Shown here piece after piece: positions 60,875 to 64,000 of a stretch of DNA of 64,000 bases. The DNA is from Deinococcus depolymerans (GTDB lineage Bacteria; Deinococcota; Deinococci; Deinococcales; Deinococcaceae): positions 73,310 to 137,309 of the forward strand of contig NZ_BAAADB010000008.1 of the NCBI RefSeq assembly GCF_039522025.1. Reading direction: 5' to 3'. The stretch's first letter is position 1. Each line of letters begins with the position of its first letter. The notes under the pieces are model-generated. The model saw only the letters and a program-made list of their open reading frames with translations, ran no database searches and had not been told where the DNA came from. A program made the position numbers and the translations under genes.

Positions 60875-60996
60875 AGCAGTTCTCCGAATTACGGCATCAG
60901 AACAACAGCATTCTGATGCCTCCATTCTCCGTCCTGCTCGGCAACATTCACTCGCTCCGCTCGGCCATAAAGAAGGCATCTTTATGGCAAATGCTC
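60874..60996 (+). repeat. Small repeat family II (123 bp, TA flanks)
   Basis: Left end GAGCAGTTCTCCG and right end GGCAAATGCTC share an imperfect inverted GAGCA; TA lies on both sides (60872-60873, 60997-60998). Inside are two clear hairpins: GGCATCAGAA-CAACAGCA-TTCTGATGCC and CCATAAAGA-AGGCA-TCTTTATGG. The TA at the left belongs to the pcp stop codon TAG. Related sequence at 28334-28645. Confidence 0.6.
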
Positions 60997-61024
60997 TAGA
61001 CAGCCGCAGCGCCACTCCCGCCGC

Positions 61025-61321
61025 CTACGGGAACGGGGCGCGGCCCGGCTGCCAGCCCCCCGCCTCGCCGCCCGCCCAGTGGCACTCTCCGGCGGGTTTC
61101 GCGGCCAGGGCGGCCTTCACGGCGTCCAGCGGCACGCGCCGGGCGAAGCGGGTGCGGGCGTGCCACGCGGCCAGCGCGGCGTCCGGCTGGGCGGGGCGCA
61201 GGCCGCGCAGGGCGGCGGCGGCGCGGTTGACCGCCAGATCGAACAGGGCGGGCGGCACGGCGCCGTTCCCGTGCGTGCCGTCCGGGGTGGGGTCGGTCAG
61301 GAAGGGCCGGTCGGCGGGCAT
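61025..61321 (-). CDS. Hypothetical protein, third gene of a small operon
   Basis: A 98-residue soluble protein (MPADRPFLTDPTPDGTHGNG, FDLAVNRAAAALRGLRPAQP, DAVKAALAAKPAGECHW). It starts 1 nt after the stop of the upstream gene, so it is in one operon with 61323 and 61751. No family recognised. Confidence 0.6.
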   Translation of the reverse strand: MPADRPFLTDPTPDGTHGNGAVPPALFDLAVNRAAAALRGLRPAQPDAALAAWHARTRFARRVPLDAVKAALAAKPAGECHWAGGEAGGWQPGRAPFP

Positions 61322-61322
61322 G

Positions 61323-61739
61323 TCAGGCGAGGCGGGGCTGCGCGCCGAGGCGGCGGATCTGCGCGGCGCGGCTGCCGGTCAGCGAGGCGTTCAGGCGAAT
61401 CAGCGCGGCGACGGTCATGGGCGGCTCACCGCCCGCCGCGTCGGGGTCGGCGGTGGCCACCGTGAGATTCAGCATGTGGGCGGGCAGGGCCTGCGCGGCA
61501 CGGACCTCCCAGTCGCCCAGGCGGGACAGGCCCGCGTCGTCCGGGGGGGCGGGCGTGCCCGTGGCGGCGGCAATCCGGATCCACAGGTCGCGCTTGGAGG
61601 CACTCAGGTGCGCGGCGATGGCCGCCACGCGCGGGTGAGGCTGGCCCTGCACGCTGTCCAGCGCGGTCAGCAGGCCAGTCTCGGGGTCGTGGTTGGCGCG
61701 GTCCAGCAGGTCCGCGAGGGTGTCGGGCGTGTCGGTCAT
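61323..61739 (-). CDS. Hypothetical protein, second gene of a small operon
   Basis: A 138-residue helical protein beginning MTDTPDTLADLLDRANHDPE, with HPRVAAIAAHLSASKRDLW and PPMTVAALIRLNASLTGSRA. CTGAGGA lies upstream as a weak Shine-Dalgarno. No signal peptide or membrane helix. No family recognised. Confidence 0.6.
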   Translation of the reverse strand: MTDTPDTLADLLDRANHDPETGLLTALDSVQGQPHPRVAAIAAHLSASKRDLWIRIAAATGTPAPPDDAGLSRLGDWEVRAAQALPAHMLNLTVATADPDAAGGEPPMTVAALIRLNASLTGSRAAQIRRLGAQPRLA

Positions 61740-61750
61740 GGGATGGGTCC

Positions 61751-62245
61751 TCAGGGCAGGCGGAAGGTGTCGCCGTCACGGGTCAGGCGGCCCAGGTCCA
61801 GCAGGCGGGCCGTGACCGCGCGGGCCTGCTCGTCGGTCAGGGGACTGGCAGCCCGCAGGTCATCCAGCGTGAACCGCCCACCCTTGCGGTGCGCGAGACG
61901 GTACACCATCCGCTCCTGAATGTCCGTGCGCGGCGTCCCCGACTGCCGACGCGAGAAGGCCCACCACACCAGCGCACCCACCAGCAACCCGACCAGCAGC
62001 GCGACCGGAATCAGCTGCGCGGCCAGCGCCGGGTCGCCCACCTGCTGCCCCAGCGCCTGCAACTGCGCCTGCCCCTGCGCGACCTGCTCGGGCGTGCCGC
62101 TTTCACGCAGGCGGCGCAGCGCCCCACGCGCCCGCAGGTACGCCATGACGCCCCCCAGATCCCCCCGCACGAAAAAGGCGCTGTAGGCGATCAGGGCAGC
62201 CGAGAGGCCCGCAATGAGCGAGAGAGCGGTTTTGATCACGTTCAC
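61751..62245 (-). CDS. Two-helix membrane protein with cytosolic winged helix
   Basis: A 164-residue protein: N-terminal helix TALSLIAGLSAALIAYSAFF, a soluble part (RGALRRLRESGTPEQVAQGQ), a second helix LIPVALLVGLLVGALVWWAF and a C-terminal domain HRKGGRFTLDDLRAASPLTD with QARAVTARLLDLGRLTRDGD that reads as a winged helix. GTG start is supported by TAGCAT ending 6 nt upstream. First gene of the operon. A membrane-tethered DNA-binding protein is possible. Confidence 0.65.
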   Translation of the reverse strand: MNVIKTALSLIAGLSAALIAYSAFFVRGDLGGVMAYLRARGALRRLRESGTPEQVAQGQAQLQALGQQVGDPALAAQLIPVALLVGLLVGALVWWAFSRRQSGTPRTDIQERMVYRLAHRKGGRFTLDDLRAASPLTDEQARAVTARLLDLGRLTRDGDTFRLP

Positions 62246-62349
62246 CCCCCCATGCTAGTGCAGAGGCCAGCGCCACCGCTGTCGGGCAGGGCACCATACC
62301 GGAAGACAGCAGGCAGCCTTCCCCTGACCCGGAGCCTCCCCACAACAAC

Positions 62350-62899
62350 TCAGCGCGCAGACAGGTCATTCATGAAACAGACTTCAGTGCCACGAAAACG
62401 GCGCACGTCGTCCAGCGTCGCCCCGCCCGTGCCGAAGCCCGTACTCGTCTTCACGAACTCCGCCCCGGCCCGCACCACCGCCGCCGTCGCCTCCCGCTTC
62501 TGCTCATCGGTCAGGAAGCACGTTAGGGTGGTCACCTTCAGCACCGCGTCCGGAATCGCGCGGCGCACCGCGCGCACATCCGCCTCCACCGCGTCCCACT
62601 CATTCGCCAGTGCCGCGCCGATGTGAATCACCCTCTCCACCTCGTCCGCACCCGCCTCCACACTCAGGCGGGCCTCCAGAGCCTTCTGCTCGCTGCTCAC
62701 CGCACCCAGCGGGAACCCACACACCGCCCCACCACCTTCACGTCCGACCCCGCCAGTTCCCCCTTCACCAGCCCAATGAACACCGGATTCAGGCACACCG
62801 CGAAGAACGAATGTTCACGCGCCCCGGCGCACAAGTTCACGATGTCCGCGCGGGTGGCGGTAGGCTTCAGGAGGGTATGGGGGTGGACGAAGACAGCTT
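62350..62899 (-). pseudogene. deoC: Deoxyribose-phosphate aldolase remnant
   Basis: The N-terminal piece in one frame reads PHTLLKPTATRADIVNLCAG, AREHSFFAVCLNPVFIGLVK, GELAGSDVKVV; after a frameshift near 62715-62735 the second frame reads CGFPLGAVSSEQKALEARLS, VEAGADEVERVIHIGAALAN, AVLKVTTLTCFLTDEQKREA and GAEFVKTSTGFGTGGATLDD. DeoC has LKVIIETCYLTDEQK here, so active-site surroundings have drifted, and the protein ends early without the KASGGIR region and following phosphate-binding loop. No good start codon precedes HTLLKP. Clearly a dead copy. Confidence 0.88.
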
Positions 62900-63093
62900 C
62901 ACGCCCCCCAGAATACCCCCCCCAGCCTAAGAAAGATTGACCCGAAAGGCGGAGAGGGAAGGATGGAGGCCAGTTGCGAGAAGGTGAGGTGGCCATGGCC
63001 TGGCCGTAGTCGTTGCCAAAGCAAAGAATCCGCCGTGTGGCGGACCCTTAGAGAGGATTGGAAATTGACGGGTGATAATTAGGGATGACCGTC

Positions 63094-63558
63094 CTATTCA
63101 AAATCCTCTTCAGGAAATTCCTCTAGCTTGGTCAAAAATTCTAAGATGCTGGAGGCTATTGGAATGGGCTTGCTTCGAGTATCATTGTACCAAGCATAAA
63201 CACTTAGATCAGTGCTGTTAATCCGAATCAGTAGAATGTTTCCACCACCATCGCGAGCTATAGGAAAAAATTCTACCTCTTTAAATAACGACTGTTTTAT
63301 CTTAAGTGCACTCTCAGCATCAGAATCCCCATTTCCTAAATTTAAAAAGTTGTTCACAGTAAAATCATTATTGTCTCCGTATTGATAATAATCCTTTTCG
63401 GGGTGTCCTCCGTTAAGAGCGATATACAAATCTCTCCACTGTGGGTTTCTGATGCCAATTTCATCAGCCAAATTGTCAACCACACTGGAAGGTAGTAAAT
63501 CAGCCTTGCTTCTTCCCGATACCTTGTTGGTTTCCAAAGCCTTTTCGATCTGGTTCAT
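63094..63558 (-). CDS. SUKH (SMI1/KNR4) immunity protein
   Basis: A 154-residue acidic protein of the SMI1/KNR4 superfamily: NPQWRDLYIALNGGHPEKDY, FFPIARDGGGNILLIRI and IASSILEFLTKLEEFPEEDF match the family core (fxxxNGG, hxxIAxxxxGxxhhh, late helix). Such proteins neutralise nuclease toxins of polymorphic toxin systems. AT-rich like the preceding toxin gene and starting 10 nt after it, with GGAG before the ATG. Pairing is the standard toxin-immunity arrangement. Confidence 0.82.
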   Translation of the reverse strand: MNQIEKALETNKVSGRSKADLLPSSVVDNLADEIGIRNPQWRDLYIALNGGHPEKDYYQYGDNNDFTVNNFLNLGNGDSDAESALKIKQSLFKEVEFFPIARDGGGNILLIRINSTDLSVYAWYNDTRSKPIPIASSILEFLTKLEEFPEEDFE

Positions 63559-63568
63559 AACCTACTCC

Positions 63569-63874
63569 TTATTTTCTACAAGGTGCACCGGCAGGGATGG
63601 CCCACTTCGCATATCCACCTTTCCCATCAGGGTGGTATGTTTTCCAGTCGCCCCAGTGATCATCGCTTGGGACCAGCTGCATCTTTCCCGGTTCGTCACT
63701 GTGATGCCAAGTCCACCCTGTCGGCGTTTCTCTCCCACCTGTCCTAGATACTGCATTTTTCACACCGGGAATTAGTTCTTCCATCTCAGCGGCAAATTTC
63801 GGATCAGCTTTAAGAGCTGCATCAAGCGCAGCATTTGATCTATTGAAATGAACGCTATCACTCCTCCCCCACAC
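63569..63874 (-). CDS. Orphan WHH-type HNH/EndoVII nuclease toxin domain
   Basis: About 101 residues: SVHFNRSNAALDAALKADPK, FAAEMEELIPGVKNAVSRTG, then the nuclease core GWTWHHSDEPGKMQLVPSDD with HWGDWKTYHPDGKGGYAKW. TWHHxxxPGxMQLV is the signature of the WHH branch of HNH/EndoVII toxins. These normally sit at the C-terminus of a large secreted protein. Here an in-frame TAG lies just upstream and no delivery domain is seen, so it is an orphan or displaced toxin tip. The only start is a GTG. Confidence 0.75.
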   Translation of the reverse strand: MWGRSDSVHFNRSNAALDAALKADPKFAAEMEELIPGVKNAVSRTGGRETPTGWTWHHSDEPGKMQLVPSDDHWGDWKTYHPDGKGGYAKWAIPAGAPCRK

Positions 63875-64000
63875 GCTGGTAGTTGGCTGGAACTATGCCC
63901 GACACCACTGAAATGGGAGCGTCCGGGGCCTATCCCCGGACGTGTCAAAAGAGCTCCCACTCGAGAGTTTCGTCTGTCAGAACCCCGCCTGTCCAGCCCA

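Overview
The window is high-GC chromosomal DNA that reads as a Deinococcus. The gene repertoire fits: a DinB-family protein, PolA with a degenerate proofreading domain, class Ib nrdIEF beside a cobalamin riboswitch, polyphosphate glucokinase, many small lipoproteins and an LEA14-type lipoprotein. Promoter style fits too: at least 20 genes on both strands have a TANNNT -10 hexamer ending 5-9 nt before the ATG or GTG, so most transcripts here look leaderless. The species cannot be named from sequence alone.

Layout. 1-6.7 kb: secreted and lipoprotein genes around an amidase and miaB. 6.7-13.3 kb: VOC dioxygenase, DinB protein, a beta-oxidation operon (hydratase/dehydrogenase, small protein, thiolase) divergent from a quinone reductase. 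13.7-16 kb: a two-gene operon of an acyl-ACP-reductase-like protein whose expected catalytic Cys is Ala, and an NDH-2-like flavoprotein. 16.3-19.6 kb: a membrane protein, purU, an M29 aminopeptidase and a decayed C39 peptidase. 19.6-24.1 kb: promoter, cobalamin riboswitch, thioesterase-nrdI-nrdE-nrdF-nrdH operon. 24.2-28 kb: HAD hydrolase and polA.

28.7-47.9 kb is a degraded prophage inserted at the 3' end of secA. A 31-bp direct repeat holding the last secA codons marks both ends. Lysis genes, tailspike, tail gene, terminases, RusA and a serine-recombinase remnant survive. Portal through most tail genes are gone at the position of an IS element, and an IS630 element sits in the early region. 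Between tailspike and lysis genes, on the opposite strand, lies an algF-algI-algJ-algX-like polysaccharide O-acetylation cassette whose last gene is strikingly AT-rich.

47.9-62.3 kb is conserved chromosome: secA, aminodeoxyfutalosine-deaminase-like amidohydrolase, Spo0M, polyphosphate glucokinase, TetR regulator, a 2-phosphoglycerate-kinase-like protein with three ATP-cone-like repeats, ohr, pdxH-mutM, pcp and a small membrane operon. 62.3-64 kb holds a frameshifted deoC remnant and an AT-rich orphan WHH nuclease toxin fragment with its SUKH immunity gene.

A non-autonomous mobile repeat (about 124-154 bp, ends TACGGACT/AGTCCGTA) occurs in six full copies plus two fragments. Every full copy is flanked by a 3-bp TNA duplication (TCA or TTA). 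One copy splits the C39 peptidase, where removing it restores the reading frame. In five of eight occurrences the flanking triplet is the stop codon of a neighbouring gene. A second small repeat family with TA flanks abuts the pcp stop codon.
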